Assembly (NCBI GenBank): GCA_910588225.1
Contig: CAJUQT010000001.1
Span: 9,634 to 73,633, forward strand
From: an uncultured Acetatifactor sp.
GTDB lineage: Bacteria; Bacillota; Clostridia; Lachnospirales; Lachnospiraceae
Reading direction: 5' to 3'
Length of the DNA stretch: 64,000 nucleotides
A program made the position numbers and the translations under genes. The notes below the pieces were generated by a model, which was given only the letters and a program-made list of their open reading frames with translations, was not told the origin of the DNA and searched no databases. Positions 7,875 to 16,751 of this stretch are shown here, one piece after another (within the stretch, counting starts at the first letter, position 1; every line of letters begins with the position of its first letter).

Positions 7875-10411
7875 ACATTTTTATAGTAATCCCACCCGCG
7901 GTCATATGCGGTCTTTTGTCTGCATAGATAAACATATTCGTTTATACCGGTATACAGCTCCGCCATCCGCCCGTTCTGCCGCTTCATCCGGTGACGACCT
8001 GCGGTGATTTCCTGACTCAGCTCTGACAGCTGCTCCGATAAGTATTTCATGCCATAGCTTTCCGTTAATTCCGCCGCTTTCCCGATATCCTTCAAGGTGC
8101 TGTCATGAACCGTGTAAAATCCGCTCTGGTACAGGTCCTCCATCAGGCTTTTCACTTCCTCCGAAATCTCTTCCACCACCTGGTACTTCGGCTTCCGGCC
8201 GGAAGCTAATCCCTCCTGAAGCTGTTCTCCAAATATCTCTGCTTCCGGCAATTCTTTCTTTGCTCCACACGGTTTGTCCTGCCCTGACGCCTGCCGGTTT
8301 TTATCTTCCTGCCCACTCTCCCTTTCTGCCGCTGGCTGTTGCATACTTCCTTCCTCCACAGCCAGCGCCTCTGCCTCTTTCTTCTGCCTGTCCCGGCCTG
8401 CGTACGTCAGGCCGATTACCGTCTCACGGTCTGCAGTTATATCATCCTCGTCTTCCTCCACTTCCGGCAGATCCACCGGATACATCCGCAGCCGGCCATC
8501 CCGGAGATATAGTTTCCCCAGAAAGCAGGGAAGCTTCTTCTCCGAAATTCTCTCCAGATACCGAATGGTGGAAGATTCCTGTTTGGAATAAGTGACCTCC
8601 ACCAGAACTTCTCTGCCCGCCTGGTCATAAAGCGGTAAAGTCAGCTGCTGTCCTGTCCGGGAGAATTCTGCCTTCGCACAGGAAGCAGGACGGACGAATA
8701 CCAGCTCCATACCTTTCCGGGTACTGCCCCCGCTGTTTCCACCATCGCCGCCGGACGCTTCCTCCCCGGAAGTGCTCTGTTCAAAAAGCCACCCGGTCTG
8801 CTGCTTTCCTATCTGTTCCTGAAAAAGCTTTCCGAAATCCCTGTAATACCATCCCTTTACATCGGAAACCTGCAGTCTCTGCTCGCCCGTAATCTCTCCC
8901 CTGGTCTCCTGACTGGAGGAAAGGCGCATCCTGTCGTCACATTTTGCTCCGGTCAGATGAATCCGCAGATTCAACAGATTTTCCGCAGTGGTATTGATTC
9001 CCCAGGGGGCCTGGGCTTTTTCCGTGAATCGGCCCCTTCGGCCGGAATCATAGAACATAGGCCTGGCATTGGTATAAGTATACCACTTACCTGTATTTTC
9101 TTCCAGAAAATAGATGGTCTCTCCCGCATAACCGGCCTGGTTCTGGAAACGTTCCATGCCAACGCCGATTAAGTCCAGATTCCCCACAGGCAGATAATCT
9201 GCCCGGAATTCCCCGGCAAGCTTCATCACTGCACCGGCATCCTTCGCCTGTGAAAGCAAGACTGCACGCCGGTACAGCCGTGTCATCTGTGCCATGAGGT
9301 CCTCCGTCTTCAAGGCGGCATTTCGCTTAAAATATTTGCCGTAAGCATCGGCAAGGGTTCTGAAATATCCCTCAAATCTGGCCAGCCCCGCATTATGGCT
9401 GATGACCGCCAGCCGCTCCAGGTCCTCCGGCACATCCTCTGATGTTCTGGAAAGCCCCGTGCCGAAAAGCTCCTCCAGATAGACTCTCATCTGTCCCGCA
9501 GCTTCCCTGACGTTCTCCATTTCAATGGACTGCCCGGAAGCCCCGATTTCACCCAGAAGCTTCTCTCCGGTAAGAATTCCTGCCTCCAGCTGACACCAGA
9601 GGATAGCGGACGCCTTATGTACGCAAAGCTCCTTTTTATGGCAGGTACAGGTGGAATATTCCAGCGGTGACAGCAGCTTTACCGTGTATTCCGGCAGTTT
9701 TACCGTAATCACCGAGGAATACCGGATTTCCGGCTGCAGCTTTGCCGCGACCTGATTGACAAAGGTCTGAAATCCCCGGGTTCCCAGGGTTTTTTTCAGT
9801 TTTTCGAAGGGGTATTCTGTTATTTCCTTTATAAGTATGGTCTGCTTCTTCTCATTCGGGCTCTGTTTTTCCGCCGCATTAATTCCATTCTGCTGTGCTT
9901 TACCATCTGCATCGTCTATGTTGTATGCTTTCTCCGATCCGGCCGTATCCTCCCTGCTGCCTCCTTCCCTGGCAGTCAGGGTATCCCCGCCTCCCTGTGC
10001 TCCGGCATTTGCAGCATCTCCGCCATTCTGCGCCTCCGCAGGTGCTGTCAGAACTTCCTGGGACTCAGCCGCTTCCCGTCCATCTGTCCCGCTTTCTCCT
10101 GCCCTGGCCGCTTCCGTTCCGCCTTCTCCTGCGCCGCCTTCCTTCTGGCAGCTTTCCTTCAGCACCAGAATCGCCTGTACAATGTGTCTGCACATACTTC
10201 TGGAAGGGCAGCTGCATTTACTTTCTCCCAGAGGAAAGCGCACTGTTACAGACTCCTCCCCCACCGTTATGGAAGCATCTTCCGCTATGGCTCCAATGCT
10301 GGCCGGAACTTCCTCTTTATCCTTGTAAGCCCGCTTCACAATCCCTTTATTACTTAAGCCGATGAGATACTCGTCATCCACATCGGCCAATCTGTCTCTC
10401 CATTCATTCAT
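7871..10411 (-). CDS. SWIM zinc-finger protein (YehQ-like)
   Basis: A protein of 846 residues with two SWIM-type zinc-binding motifs of the form CxCx5CxH. The first is KCSCPSRSMCRHI at residues 65-77 and the second is TCTCHKKELCVHK near residue 254. Between them is a low-complexity Ala/Gly/Glu linker of about 100 residues (roughly 95-195). The rest is a mixed alpha/beta body without recognised catalytic motifs; another low-complexity Glu/Gln-rich stretch lies near residues 680-730. SWIM domains bind DNA or protein partners in other families. The start overlaps the stop of the VWA gene by four bases, so the two are coupled. In E. coli the equivalent partner is YehQ. Here it probably acts with the AAA ATPase and VWA protein; the exact role is unknown. 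Confidence 0.85.
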   Translation of the reverse strand: MNEWRDRLADVDDEYLIGLSNKGIVKRAYKDKEEVPASIGAIAEDASITVGEESVTVRFPLGESKCSCPSRSMCRHIVQAILVLKESCQKEGGAGEGGTEAARAGESGTDGREAAESQEVLTAPAEAQNGGDAANAGAQGGGDTLTAREGGSREDTAGSEKAYNIDDADGKAQQNGINAAEKQSPNEKKQTILIKEITEYPFEKLKKTLGTRGFQTFVNQVAAKLQPEIRYSSVITVKLPEYTVKLLSPLEYSTCTCHKKELCVHKASAILWCQLEAGILTGEKLLGEIGASGQSIEMENVREAAGQMRVYLEELFGTGLSRTSEDVPEDLERLAVISHNAGLARFEGYFRTLADAYGKYFKRNAALKTEDLMAQMTRLYRRAVLLSQAKDAGAVMKLAGEFRADYLPVGNLDLIGVGMERFQNQAGYAGETIYFLEENTGKWYTYTNARPMFYDSGRRGRFTEKAQAPWGINTTAENLLNLRIHLTGAKCDDRMRLSSSQETRGEITGEQRLQVSDVKGWYYRDFGKLFQEQIGKQQTGWLFEQSTSGEEASGGDGGNSGGSTRKGMELVFVRPASCAKAEFSRTGQQLTLPLYDQAGREVLVEVTYSKQESSTIRYLERISEKKLPCFLGKLYLRDGRLRMYPVDLPEVEEDEDDITADRETVIGLTYAGRDRQKKEAEALAVEEGSMQQPAAERESGQEDKNRQASGQDKPCGAKKELPEAEIFGEQLQEGLASGRKPKYQVVEEISEEVKSLMEDLYQSGFYTVHDSTLKDIGKAAELTESYGMKYLSEQLSELSQEITAGRHRMKRQNGRMAELYTGINEYVYLCRQKTAYDRGWDYYKNV

Positions 10412-11535
10412 ACGATAATCTTCCCCATCCAGCCTGCCAGCTCCTCCGGCGTCATAGCGCCCACGAAAGCGCCCATGTCCGCCAGCGCGGCCGCCGCGTT
10501 TCTGTCATAATTCGGATTGGCATCCATGTCCAGCGCCGTCAGCACCACCAGCCTTGCGCCGCTCTCAATGATTCCCCTGGCGGTACTGTACAGCCGCTGA
10601 TATCCGCCGCCCTCATAGAGATCCGTTACAAGCACCACCATGGTACGGAAAGGAAAATCAATCAGCCCCTCACAGTAGGACAGCGCTCCCGCGATATTGG
10701 TCCCCCCGCCCAACTGAACACTCATCAGCGTCTCCACCGGATCGTCCACATAGCCGCTTAAATCCACCACATTGGTGTCGAAAATCACCAGTTTCGTGTC
10801 CAGCATGGGAAGCCTGGCGAAAATTCCCGCCATAATCGCGCTGTGAATCACTGAATCCAGCATGGAGCCGCTTTCATCCACGCAGATGATCACCCTCCAC
10901 TGATTGTATTTCTTCATCCGGGAATTGAAATACACGTTTTTCAGTACCAGCTGTCTGTTTTCAGAATCATAATTTTTCAGATTCATCCGGATGGTTTTCC
11001 TGATATCCAGATTCCGCGCCGACTTCACCGGACTGCTGGCGTTGCGGTTAATCTGACCGAAAAAGGACACCTTTATCTCCTGCTCCAGCTTTTTGCTGAT
11101 CTCCTCCGCCACCTTCCGCACAATCTCCCTGGCCATCACAAGCACCTCGCCCTTCATCATGTGCTTCAGCTCCAGGATGGTCTTCAGAAGCTCCTTGTTG
11201 GGCTCCAGCTTCCTAAGCACTTCCGGGTCAGTGAGCAGCTCGGTCATCCCGTATTTTTCCAGAGCGTGACGCTCCATCACTTCCACTGTCTTCTTCGGGA
11301 ACAGCTTCTTAATCTGTCGAAGCCAGTAGGGCACCGTGAGCTGAGAGCCTTCGCTTCCTCCCGAACGCTCCTTGCGTATCTCCTGCTCGTCGCCGTACTC
11401 TCTGGAATACAGATAGTCCAGCACATTCTCCATATCCATAAACTGCACTCCATCCCCGGAAAAATCAATCTGCCCCGAGGCATATTTCCCGAGAACAAGC
11501 CTCCACCGGTTTAAAATCTCCTGTTCGTCAGCCAT
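10408..11535 (-). CDS. VWA-domain protein with intact MIDAS (YehP-like)
   Basis: A 375-residue cytoplasmic protein. The C-terminal half is a von Willebrand A domain with a complete metal-ion-dependent adhesion site: CVDESGSM at residues 219-225, the Thr in GGGTNIAGAL near 279 and the Asp in VLVTDLYEGG near 305. The N-terminal half is a charged helical region. Length and layout match E. coli YehP (about 378 residues, from memory). In MoxR-VWA pairs the AAA ring remodels or loads targets through the VWA partner, comparable to chelatase and RavA-ViaA systems. GGGACAAAG precedes ATG 11535. It lies downstream of the NADAR gene by 36 bases and overlaps the SWIM gene. Confidence 0.92.
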   Translation of the reverse strand: MADEQEILNRWRLVLGKYASGQIDFSGDGVQFMDMENVLDYLYSREYGDEQEIRKERSGGSEGSQLTVPYWLRQIKKLFPKKTVEVMERHALEKYGMTELLTDPEVLRKLEPNKELLKTILELKHMMKGEVLVMAREIVRKVAEEISKKLEQEIKVSFFGQINRNASSPVKSARNLDIRKTIRMNLKNYDSENRQLVLKNVYFNSRMKKYNQWRVIICVDESGSMLDSVIHSAIMAGIFARLPMLDTKLVIFDTNVVDLSGYVDDPVETLMSVQLGGGTNIAGALSYCEGLIDFPFRTMVVLVTDLYEGGGYQRLYSTARGIIESGARLVVLTALDMDANPNYDRNAAAALADMGAFVGAMTPEELAGWMGKIIV

Positions 11536-11571
11536 ATCTTTGTCCCTTTTCTATCACCTGAGCATATGGTC

Positions 11572-12078
11572 TCATTTTTTATCTTCCTTTTCGGAAGCGT
11601 GTTCTAATACTGTGCGCACCATCATTAAGGAAAAACCTAATAAGTTTTGCCCTTTCCACTGGTCCGGATCAAATCGTCTTTCGTCCTTCATGGAAAGACC
11701 TATTCCCCATATTCTGTCCTGAACTGCACATTCTGCCAATATATGATTCTGCGTAGCCAGAAGTCTCTCTTTTAACTCCATATTCTGCTGAAATTTTTCA
11801 AGTAATCCCTGATAGACAATAAGCTGCCTCATACCATTCCATAAGACATCTTCATAATTCTTAACGGCTCTTCCCAATGCTTTGATTTTTCCCATATTAG
11901 CCGTATCCATTATTTGTTCTGCAATCTCCATATCATCAAAAAGCAATGCCTTTTGATACATCATATACTGTTCCATGGAAGAATATTGAACCGTGTTCAC
12001 GCAAAAATCCGAGAGATACCAATTACTTAAATACCCGTTTGCCTCGTCAGGATTATGAAAACATATCACTTTTTTCAC
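11572..12078 (-). CDS. NADAR-domain protein (YbiA/RibX-like ADP-ribose or N-glycoside hydrolase)
   Basis: About 168 residues with the NADAR (DUF1768) pattern: CFHNPDEANGYLSNWY at the N-terminus, SSMEQYMMYQKALLF, the LGRAVKNYEDVLWNGMR segment, KFQQNMELKERLLAT, and DRIWGIGL near the C-terminus. Known members act on NAD/ADP-ribose-type N-glycosidic bonds: YbiA on riboflavin intermediates, and others reverse guanine ADP-ribosylation. GTG 12078 is chosen because AGGAAGGTGGG lies just upstream; the open frame to 12099 would place that site inside the gene. It sits between the DUF5682 and VWA genes with gaps of only 32 and 36 bases. As far as I recall it is not part of the E. coli yeh set, so it may add an ADP-ribose activity to this system. 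Confidence 0.85.
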   Translation of the reverse strand: MKKVICFHNPDEANGYLSNWYLSDFCVNTVQYSSMEQYMMYQKALLFDDMEIAEQIMDTANMGKIKALGRAVKNYEDVLWNGMRQLIVYQGLLEKFQQNMELKERLLATQNHILAECAVQDRIWGIGLSMKDERRFDPDQWKGQNLLGFSLMMVRTVLEHASEKEDKK

Positions 12079-12110
12079 AATAAATCCCACCTTCCTCACT
12101 TAAACATACA

Positions 12111-14603
12111 TTAATTTGCCGTCCCCATCCGGGCCCTCACATACTCATCCGTCTCTTTCCCGTATGCATACCAGTCGGGGTAGACTTCCGTCCTCTCCAG
12201 AATGTCTCTCCCGCCCTTTCCGTGAAGCCCTGCAGCGGCAGCGGCAATCTTATCCGTCTCTCTGGGCGTGAAATAGGTAAAGGCCATGCGCAGCTCCGGC
12301 AGAAGCTCCATGAACTCTTCCTCCGTCACCCGGCCATAAAAATCATCCAGCATCCGAATAAACGTATCCCCGATAAACACCAGGTCTCTGGCTGTAAAAA
12401 ACAATCCCTTGAAAAACTGCGCCGTGTGAATCAACTGTTCCTTCGTACCGCTGAGATACCCCCGGCAGGCATTCTCCACCGCTTCCGAAGTCTCTCTTCC
12501 GCTTCCGTACAGAATGCCCTGAATGCATCCGTTCAGTCCCGCATGAATCCCACTGTCATAAGTCATCTTCTCCAGCACCACAAAGTAGCTCTCTCTCTCC
12601 TGTCCGTACGCGGCTTCGTCCCGCCCGGTAATCTGATACAGAAGCTTCAATGCATTCATACATCCATTCAGGTCCTCATCCTTGATTCCCGTCATGGAAG
12701 GAAGAAGCGTAATCATTTTCCGGCAGCCCATATGAATCAGACTTTCGAATTCCAGCTTCGTCCCATACAATGGGCCCAGCTCCTCCATCATCAGCAGCGA
12801 CCGCACTGCCTCGGCCAGAGAATAGAAATCCGTGTCCCCCATCATCTGCTCATGAACTCTGTCATAAACCGCCTGCATCTGCTCCCGAAGTCCCATCTCG
12901 AACACCCTTGTCAGCAGAAGCACGCTCTCCTTCGCCCCCAGGTCCTTTTTCAATTCCTCCCGCACCAGGCTAATGGCAGCCTCCTCTATGGTGGCCCCAT
13001 AGACGGACACCTCAATCAGAGAGGAATTCACCTGAGCGCTCCATTTATATTTCCAGATTTCCCGCATGAGATTTCTGTCCTTTTTCAGCTGCAGATTGGG
13101 TCCCTTTATTTTCCTGGCAAATGTGGTATTCAGCCACACCATTCTATGATAGAACATACTTTGCAGTCTGTGCTTCTTATTGGAAAAAATGGACAGTGTG
13201 GATTCCGCCTCCAGGGTAGAGCCTGTCTTGATGCCAAATTTCCTGCACTGGGCCTCGAAATCATGTATAACAGGCGGCACATCCGCCTGCTTGCACAATG
13301 CTCCCACAGCCCGGCCTGTCATCTGCTTCCGCAGAATCCGCAGCGGCGTATCCGTGGCAATGGTATACTCTCCCTTTACAAAGGAAGCCAGCACCGCGTC
13401 CAGAAGCTCGTAAGCCCCCGGCTCCCGCTTGCCCCGCAGACCGGCAAGCCCGTCCGCCATAGAACAGGCGCAGATTTCGTCGTAAGTGGAGAGATACCCT
13501 TCTTTCCGCCTGGTCTCCTTGCCGGATGAGACAATCAAATCCAGAACCGCATCTTTATAGGGCGTATCCGATTCCGGTATCCCCGCCCATATTTTCTGAT
13601 AAAAACCGGGGAAGGGCATTCCGCTGGCATAACCGTTCAGCGCATCCGCCGCCTCCATGGAATAGGGCATCAGGTAGACGCCCTGGTCCTTAGCCGGAAC
13701 TCTGCCGGACGGCGAATTTGCTTCCTTCTTATCCGCTTTTCCGGACTTTTTGCCTGCTTTCCTGCTCTTTTCCTGCCCAGAAAATCGGCTCTCCGCAATA
13801 ACGCTGTCCGAGTCGGCATCTTCACCCGCTTTCCGCCGGGCCGCTTCCACTGCACCGGCCGCATCAGGCCCCTCGCTTAACAGCTCTCGCAGGCCCGGCG
13901 TATGAAAGCCTCCCGTCACCACCAGAACAATCTCTTCCGTCCCCGCCTTCCGGCTGGCATACTCCCGAATCCGCTCCGCCATAAACCGTTCTCTGGCCAG
14001 ACAGCCTTCCTCCTCCAGCGACTCCTCCGGCGTGTTCTCCCGAGCCAGAGTACAGTAGGTCAGCAGATTGTCGAACCATTTTTCGCTCTCCTGCGCCAGT
14101 CCGTTCAGCTCAAAATATTTCTCCCAGAATTCGTCAAAGCTGCGAAGTCCAGCTTTCTCACAGAGCCGCTTCAAATATACATTCCGGGAAAGCAGATAAT
14201 CATCGTTATAATTGCTTTTCTCCTCTTCCTCCTTCAGCAGGCCCTTGCCCGCCTGAGAAGCCGCCAGAATATCTCCGTAGGACAGATCGATAAACGCCGT
14301 GGGGATCCCGTATTTTTTCCCCTCCCGCAGCGCCGCCAGCTCCGGCGAGTAATCCAGAAAGGGATAATAACATTTGTATCGTTCCTTCTCTTCCGAAAGC
14401 ACTCCCGATTCGTCATGATAGGAATAGTAGATGGCAAAGGGCGCTTTCGTCTCCTCGTGCACCATCACCGGAATCAACGGCCCCGCATTTTCCGGTCCCT
14501 CCACAAGGATAACGGAGGGCCGCTGCTTTTCAATGGTCCGGCTGATATGATAAGCGCAGGCAGGGCTGTGATGGCGGACCGGGAGAAGGATTATCTCAGC
14601 CAT
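12111..14603 (-). CDS. DUF5682 family protein (YehM-like)
   Basis: About 830 residues. The N-terminal signature LLPVRHHSPACAYHISR followed by VILVEGPENA marks DUF5682. A second conserved-looking block is IVLVVTGGFHTPGLREL near residue 240. The His pairs and GxH arrangement recall the TraB/EreA-like fold, but that link is my inference. A Lys/Ser-rich insertion lies near residues 270-310. The rest is largely helical. No membrane segment. The start is uncertain: ATG 14603 overlaps the AAA gene stop by 13 bases and gives a compact N-terminus (MAEIIL); ATG 14630 would overlap by 40 bases and has AAGGTGG close by. E. coli YehM is the counterpart. Function unknown. Confidence 0.85.
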   Translation of the reverse strand: MAEIILLPVRHHSPACAYHISRTIEKQRPSVILVEGPENAGPLIPVMVHEETKAPFAIYYSYHDESGVLSEEKERYKCYYPFLDYSPELAALREGKKYGIPTAFIDLSYGDILAASQAGKGLLKEEEEKSNYNDDYLLSRNVYLKRLCEKAGLRSFDEFWEKYFELNGLAQESEKWFDNLLTYCTLARENTPEESLEEEGCLARERFMAERIREYASRKAGTEEIVLVVTGGFHTPGLRELLSEGPDAAGAVEAARRKAGEDADSDSVIAESRFSGQEKSRKAGKKSGKADKKEANSPSGRVPAKDQGVYLMPYSMEAADALNGYASGMPFPGFYQKIWAGIPESDTPYKDAVLDLIVSSGKETRRKEGYLSTYDEICACSMADGLAGLRGKREPGAYELLDAVLASFVKGEYTIATDTPLRILRKQMTGRAVGALCKQADVPPVIHDFEAQCRKFGIKTGSTLEAESTLSIFSNKKHRLQSMFYHRMVWLNTTFARKIKGPNLQLKKDRNLMREIWKYKWSAQVNSSLIEVSVYGATIEEAAISLVREELKKDLGAKESVLLLTRVFEMGLREQMQAVYDRVHEQMMGDTDFYSLAEAVRSLLMMEELGPLYGTKLEFESLIHMGCRKMITLLPSMTGIKDEDLNGCMNALKLLYQITGRDEAAYGQERESYFVVLEKMTYDSGIHAGLNGCIQGILYGSGRETSEAVENACRGYLSGTKEQLIHTAQFFKGLFFTARDLVFIGDTFIRMLDDFYGRVTEEEFMELLPELRMAFTYFTPRETDKIAAAAAGLHGKGGRDILERTEVYPDWYAYGKETDEYVRARMGTAN

Positions 14604-15703
14604 TTTCTCGCTTCGTAATATTCTTTCCATAAGCCACCTTCTTTGCTGCTCTTGTCTCTGATCACCGTATTGAAATATCCTTTTACCTTTTCCAGGTCAT
14701 CCTTGTTCTCTTTGGACACGGCGCCTACCAGATTCTGCACCAAACTGTCCATGCTTAAGGTCCCGTCCCCGTAGTAGTAGCCCGTGATCATGGCCTGATA
14801 ATAGACAGACACGGCCTCCGCCGTACTCATCACCGCGGACGGCTTATCAATTCGATGTCCTAAGGAAGATACGCCCTCCCGCAGCTCATGGTACGTAGAT
14901 GCCAGAATCTCTGCCACATCTTCGTCCGCCTCCACGGCAATATGGCTCTCTGCGGCAAGCTTATTTACTTCGTTCATAATAATCTGCTTCTCCATGGCCG
15001 CTTCTCTTACAGGCATTACCGTCTCGAAGTTGAAACGTCTCTTCAAAGCGCTGCTCATCTCATTGACGCCCTTATCCCTGGTATTGGCGGTTCCGATAAC
15101 GTTGAAGCCTGGCCGGGCAAAAAGGAAACCGCTGTCTCCCAGTTCCGGCACATTCAGCACTTTATCGCTGAGCACACTGATCAGGCTGTCCTGAATCTCC
15201 GCCGGAGTCCTGGTGATCTCCTCGAATCTGGTCAGAATTCCCTTCTCCATGCCTATGTAGAGCGGGGAGGGCACAAGTGCTTCTCTGCTGGGACCCTTTG
15301 CCAGAAGCAGTGCATAATTCCAGGAATACTTTATCATGTCTTCTGTGGTGCCGGCGGTTCCCTGGATGGTATTGGTGCTCACACCGCTTACAGCGGCGGA
15401 CAGCAGCTCCGACAGCATGGTTTTGGCCGTTCCCGGCTCTCCTACCAGCATCAGTCCCCTGTTGCCTGCCAAAGTCACAATGCATCGTTCCACCAGGGCA
15501 TCGTTACCGAAGTATTTTTTCTCTATGTGGTATTCTTTTCCTCCGTAAGTTATCGGCTTTGCGCTTCCCAGGATAAATGTCCGCACCGCTTTGGGCGACA
15601 TCTGCCAGCTCTCCGGCTTATTACCTGTGTCCGTGTTCTTCAGCGCCTCCAGTTCTTCTCTATATCTTACCTCTACCGGGGGCTTTATAAATTCCTGTTC
15701 CAT
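14591..15703 (-). CDS. MoxR-family AAA ATPase (YehL-like)
   Basis: A 370-residue AAA+ ATPase. Walker A is GEPGTAKT at residues 88-95, Walker B with its acidic pair is ILTRFEEI near 156-163, sensor 1 is IGTANTRD near 203-210, and the arginine pair in LKRRFNF near 220-226 can supply the finger. Family members form rings that work with VWA proteins. This is the first gene of the operon that runs through DUF5682, NADAR, VWA, SWIM and DUF4132 to 3615. GGAGGAG lies eight bases upstream of ATG 15703, and a plausible promoter is at 15737-15765. Length matches E. coli YehL (about 360-385 residues). It probably supplies the mechanical ATP-driven step of the system. Confidence 0.93.
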   Translation of the reverse strand: MEQEFIKPPVEVRYREELEALKNTDTGNKPESWQMSPKAVRTFILGSAKPITYGGKEYHIEKKYFGNDALVERCIVTLAGNRGLMLVGEPGTAKTMLSELLSAAVSGVSTNTIQGTAGTTEDMIKYSWNYALLLAKGPSREALVPSPLYIGMEKGILTRFEEITRTPAEIQDSLISVLSDKVLNVPELGDSGFLFARPGFNVIGTANTRDKGVNEMSSALKRRFNFETVMPVREAAMEKQIIMNEVNKLAAESHIAVEADEDVAEILASTYHELREGVSSLGHRIDKPSAVMSTAEAVSVYYQAMITGYYYGDGTLSMDSLVQNLVGAVSKENKDDLEKVKGYFNTVIRDKSSKEGGLWKEYYEARKWLR

Positions 15704-15736
15704 GGCTTTCTCTCCTCCATAGTTTTATTGTTCAAA

Positions 15737-15765
15737 ATTATATCACGTTTTCCTGTTATATTCCA
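15737..15765 (-). promoter_or_regulatory. Probable promoter of the MoxR-VWA-SWIM operon
   Basis: On the minus strand a perfect -10 box TATAAT (15737-15742) lies 17 bases from a weak -35 TGGAAT (15760-15765), about 35 bases before the AAA gene start. The weak -35 would suit a low or activator-dependent expression level. Confidence 0.45.
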
Positions 15766-15885
15766 GAATAAGCAGCTAAAATTCCCACATCCCCAAATTT
15801 CCCACCAAGTTTTTTCCAGAATTGGAATATTTTTCTTGTCCCATGTCTATACTTTTAACAGCTTAATGGAAAGAGAGGGCCTGCA

Positions 15886-16182
15886 ATGAAAACATATTTC
15901 AGTCAAAGAAGTGGGACAGACAGTATGACAGAAGAAGATTACTCCCCCATGACACTAAAAGATTCCATAGAAAGAACCCGCCAGGCTCTTAACGACGCCT
16001 ATGCGGGTTTCGATAACGCTGTGGATATTGACCTTATCGACAGCTACATTTACGAGATTTACGCTTTGCAGAAAAGGTACAAGCATCTGACCGACCTGGC
16101 GGCTGCGGAACCTGCCGCGGAATCCGGTCCCTTACGCAAGTATTCCCCGGTTCGTGCCCTGGTCAGCCATGTTCTCGGTTAA
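15886..16182 (+). CDS. YaaL/DUF2508-like small protein
   Basis: A 98-residue protein. The core TLKDSIERTRQALNDAYAGF followed by DIDLIDSYIYEIYALQKRYKHL matches the short helical YaaL/DUF2508 pattern (a conserved D-LID-Y-IYE-A-RY run); this is recalled, not searched. It is cytoplasmic with no signal. AGAGAGGG lies seven bases before ATG 15886, and a TATACT -10-like box lies about 25-30 bases upstream. It is the only plus-strand gene between 1.4 and 51.5 kb. Its last 51 bases overlap the end of the FliS-like gene on the opposite strand, so the two transcripts are convergent. Role unknown. Confidence 0.65.
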   Translation: MKTYFSQRSGTDSMTEEDYSPMTLKDSIERTRQALNDAYAGFDNAVDIDLIDSYIYEIYALQKRYKHLTDLAAAEPAAESGPLRKYSPVRALVSHVLG

Positions 16183-16635
16183 AGTATTCCTTCCATAAGT
16201 CAGACCGGCATAAACAGTCTGAGAATTATTCATCACCGGTCCTGCACTATTCTGTCCTGCAATCTCACGGTAAGCATCGGCGAGCGGTTCGATAACACGT
16301 CTTATCTCTTCCAGGAAACGGATATCGCGTCTGGCCTCGCCGAGTGCAAGCCTCCGTATGCAGAACAGGTAAAGCCGCATCAGCTCCGGCGCCGGCTCAT
16401 ATTTCAGGTTCAGAGAGGTCATCAGCTCATTGAGGCATCCCCGGGCTTTCCGTACAGCCTCACGGAAAGAATCCTTATCCTCCGGGGCACTGCCCTCCGG
16501 TATCTCCTTTTCCTGTAATGCCTGCTGTGCGTCTGTCAGATAGCACAGCAGCATTTCATATAAGATTACAATCAGCTCTGTGGAATTCGCCTGGGTAATT
16601 CTCAGAGTAAACTGTTGTCTGTCCTCTTTTTTCAT
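16132..16635 (-). CDS. FliS-like flagellar export chaperone
   Basis: About 167 residues. The FliS pattern is visible: FTLRITQANSTELIVILYEML near the start, then a helix with ALQEKE, then FREAVRKARGCLNELMTSLN, then LMRLYLFCIRRL and FLEEIRRVIEPLADAYREI. FliS binds the C-terminal helix of flagellin and keeps it unpolymerised until export. ATG 16635 is preferred because GGAAAAGGTGTGAG precedes it; the frame extends to 16659. The tail after residue 130 is longer than in typical FliS (about 125-135 residues) and part of it overlaps the YaaL-like gene on the other strand. It lies 218 bases downstream of flagellin, with a possible sigma-28-type promoter in the gap. Confidence 0.75.
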   Translation of the reverse strand: MKKEDRQQFTLRITQANSTELIVILYEMLLCYLTDAQQALQEKEIPEGSAPEDKDSFREAVRKARGCLNELMTSLNLKYEPAPELMRLYLFCIRRLALGEARRDIRFLEEIRRVIEPLADAYREIAGQNSAGPVMNNSQTVYAGLTYGRNTLTENMADQGTNRGILA

Positions 16636-16725
16636 TATGCTCACACCTTTTCCGCTCAAAATTTCTGTCTGTGGAAAATCCTGTAACCTTTCACAGGCTG
16701 TCTGAATTGTGCGAAATCCGATACA

Positions 16726-16751
16726 TGTTCGGCTTTTTTCACATCATTTTC
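16726..16751 (-). promoter_or_regulatory. Possible sigma-28 (flagellar) promoter before fliS-like gene
   Basis: The minus strand reads GAAA, 14 bases, then GCCGAACA, close to the flagellar sigma factor pattern TAAA-N15-GCCGATAA. It is about 90 bases upstream of the FliS-like start. The -35 has one mismatch and the spacing is one base short, so this is a candidate only. Confidence 0.3.

Noticed and set aside
12222..13529. 435-residue plus-strand frame opposite DUF5682
   Set aside because: No ribosome site, no domain, composition typical of an antisense frame.
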